DNA from: Dromaius novaehollandiae
Taxonomy: Eukaryota; Chordata; Aves; Casuariiformes; Dromaiidae
Direction: 5' to 3'
NCBI RefSeq assembly: GCF_036370855.1
Contig: NC_088101.1
Span: 41,152,544-41,216,543, forward strand
DNA: 64,000 nt
The translations under genes and the position numbers were made by a program. The notes under the pieces are model-generated. The model was not told where the DNA came from, searched no databases, and was given only the letters and a program-made list of their open reading frames with translations. Shown in pieces: positions 61,613-64,000 of the stretch (position 1 is its first letter; each line of letters starts with the position of its first letter).

Positions 61613-64000
61613 TCTACCTGTTCTGATTTTGCCCTAATAGGATGGCGTTCATTGCAGTAAGGCAATGAATGATGCAGGGTAACGTGAGATCAAAATCAGA
61701 ATCAGAGACAATTCTTATTACTATGATAAAAGATGGCTCCTTTTTCTCCACTAATTCATTTGTTTCACTAAAAATTAAGGCCATTTCTGTTATCTCTTCA
61801 CTTTGAAAGTGACCCCACTGATGTTAGCAGTTAATTTGTGGAAGAAATAGTACACGACGTAAGCAAGAATAACAGGATCTGGCCTGATAGTTTTTTGAAA
61901 CTGCAGCTCTTTTTTCTATTTAAGTATATGCAAACTAATTCTGATTTCTACAAGTGTATTCATTATTCATAAGTATTTGTTGAATATTTTTTGCAGACAA
62001 ATTCAGACCGTAGACTGTTAGCAAACTATTCATATTAGCTGCTCACTATTTATAACATGCCACTCAGATAAGAGAGGACAGATTCTGCTCCCCAAAAGAA
62101 TGCATTTATATTTTCTACAATACTGAAGCTAATGGTGGATATTAAGTATTAACTACTAACTACATACTTCCAGGATAACACCTATAAAACCTGTGTCTGT
62201 GTTGTAAATATTTCACCAACTGATAACAAATAATAGAGTCTTCCCAAATAATGGCCAATTGATCTCTTTGCTTGTATTTACAGAGTATGTCTTAATCTTT
62301 TTTTGTTTAATTTAATCACCTCTTAAAGCATTCCCAGTGTCATTACACAGAAAATAATATCAACATTTCTTTTGCATTTAGACTCAGCCTCATGAGCACT
62401 CAACATCTGGAACTCTTTATAGAAAAGCTGTTTAATACTATTGTCCTCCAAAAAGACACACAATTTACATCATGGCTGCAATGGCTTTCTGTAGTTTAAT
62501 CTTCTCATTGGGTTTATGGACCACGCAGAATAAGTAATGCTCAAACCTAAGTACTTCAGCTTCTTCAGACAACGACAGTTTATGAGAAACTCAAGATTAT
62601 TAAGAACAATGTAATCACAAGAGAGAACATTAAAAAAGCCAGTCTATCGAATACTGTTAATACAATTGCAAACAAAAATGTTTAAGCACAGTTAAGGGCC
62701 GGTTCCTAAACTCTGTTTATATCAACAGTATCTGTGCTAGTCTTCCTGGCTGTTTTTTTGACTGGTACCATGCCTGGCCATGGAATTTGCTACTTGCTGC
62801 ACGTTACACTATGAGGGTGATGAGGATCAAAGCTTAAAATCTCTCTCGGCTGCTTTTCCCTCCTGGCAAAAATTTTTTCTTGAAACATGTATGATGATTG
62901 TCAATATCGATGTTGCCTATATACTTGAACCAAGAGGCCCCAGATTTGTTCCTAAGACTTTCCATTTTCCATATTTGTTCCTAAGGCTTCCATTTTAAGG
63001 CTTCCTTTCCTTTTCTCCTAAAGCTTCCATACCTCCGAGTATAGAAGTAATATGGAAGTGAAGCCTGGCCTTTCTTCCCTGAAGTTTAGGGGGAATGAAA
63101 TTCTTAAACTGTGAGTCTCTGTGTCTGTGTGGGTTGCGGGTGGTGAGGATATTTTCAGGCAAGGGGCCACAGTTGGAGACTGTGGAGTGGCTCTTTTCTC
63201 CTGACAAAATATAAATGCAGTGAAGGCATGTGCCTGGCAGTGAGAGCATGGAAGTGCTCTTTGCTCTCACACTGTACATACAGCCGCTGTGAATGAAACC
63301 CCTTAAAAGCACATTTTTGCTCCTCAGTGGGCAGACAACATGCTATGACATTTATTTATTTATTTATTTACTCTTGAAAGCTCAGCTGCTGATGGACATG
63401 TTGGTTCATATTCCTGAGAGTGGGTTTAAGACTTAAGAAGGTGTGTGTAGATTACAACCCAAGAAATCATATAGCTATTTCTGCAGGGCTTATTGCAGCC
63501 TGATGGATGCACAAAACATTTAGGCTACTTAGTTGCTGCATTAATCCATAGAAGGTATGCCTGACTTTTAATAGTTCCACAATAAATTAAACATCCTTAA
63601 GCTATCTGATTTGGAATAACTCCCAGTCTATGACACTAGTCATAGGCATTAGTGTACAGGGACTTGGAATTTTTATTTATAATGTATTTTGCTGAAAGGA
63701 TATTACAGACTTGTTGGCAGAAAAAAAAAGAAGAAAATCTATTTCTAGCAAAAAATTTTGAGAGCACAGGTGTGTAATGGTTGGTTTCATTGCAAAACTA
63801 TCAGTTTCGCTGCATTTGTATCTGCTTAAGTGAACATGCACCAGCTGGAAAAAATTAAATCAGCATGAATCATACATCCAAAAGGTCACTGATCTAAAAA
63901 TATACATCCCAAGAAAAAGACAAAAATGATGTATGCAAACCAAAATTGCCAAGTAAAAATTAAAATCCTTCTAAACATTCTAAACTAAGGACATTAATTG
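61613..64000. other. Right-hand end of the window, no gene recognised
   Basis: The stretch is AT-rich. Open segments on the plus (62,780-62,998) and minus (62,995-63,312) strands lack motifs or splice support. Apart from a small tetranucleotide repeat nothing is identified. Confidence 0.4.
63351..63370. repeat. (TTTA)5 microsatellite
   Basis: Five perfect TTTA units. It is an ordinary simple repeat. Confidence 0.85.

Overview
This is vertebrate nuclear DNA, most likely from a bird. It is AT-rich with long non-coding stretches and GT-AG introns, and it has one CpG island (about 46,960-47,400). A CR1-type LINE tail lies at about 61,540, and an LTR family of avian-ERV type lies near 1-3.8 kb. 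There is no bacterial gene organisation. Comparisons with known families are from memory; no search was run.

The one gene that can be reconstructed with confidence is MAP9 (ASAP, microtubule-associated protein 9) on the minus strand. It runs from an ATG at 47,149 in the CpG island to a stop at 27,514. I assembled thirteen coding exons by hand. Every junction has GT and AG ends and every phase joins, giving 2,040 nt and 679 residues. The 5' exons encode a variable acidic half. The last six carry the conserved lysine/glutamate-rich coiled-coil, microtubule-binding half with its repeated (A/Y)FExWK-type units and a terminal WSPP motif. The first exon lacks the N-terminal peptide I remember from mammalian MAP9, and the residue aligned to the human Aurora-A site (Ser625) is alanine.

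Left flank (1-27.5 kb): a degraded CR1-associated repeat (1-680); two directly repeated LTR-like copies around a degenerate ~70-bp minisatellite (990-3,770); about 14 kb with no recognisable gene; a compact CCAAT/CCAAT/E-box/TATA/GC-box cluster pointing rightwards (18.87-18.99 kb) with a possible first-exon donor at 19,145; and a group of minus-strand open segments with splice-like edges at 23.5-24.8 kb that I could not identify, beside an exact 52-bp tandem duplication.

Right flank (47.4-64 kb, upstream of MAP9): mostly non-coding, with several minus-strand exon candidates. One at 50,529-50,825 resembles the C-terminus of the DUF885 family (SPYPAR...KIQELE...DFHD). One at 54,335-54,446 carries a CHE...H segment resembling the DUF885 metal-site motif, and the exon candidate at 56,243-56,325 joins it in phase. 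An isolated 56-codon exon with very strong splice sites lies at 49,945-50,114. Together they may be a poorly annotated DUF885-like gene, or its remains, next to MAP9. This is the least explained part of the window.
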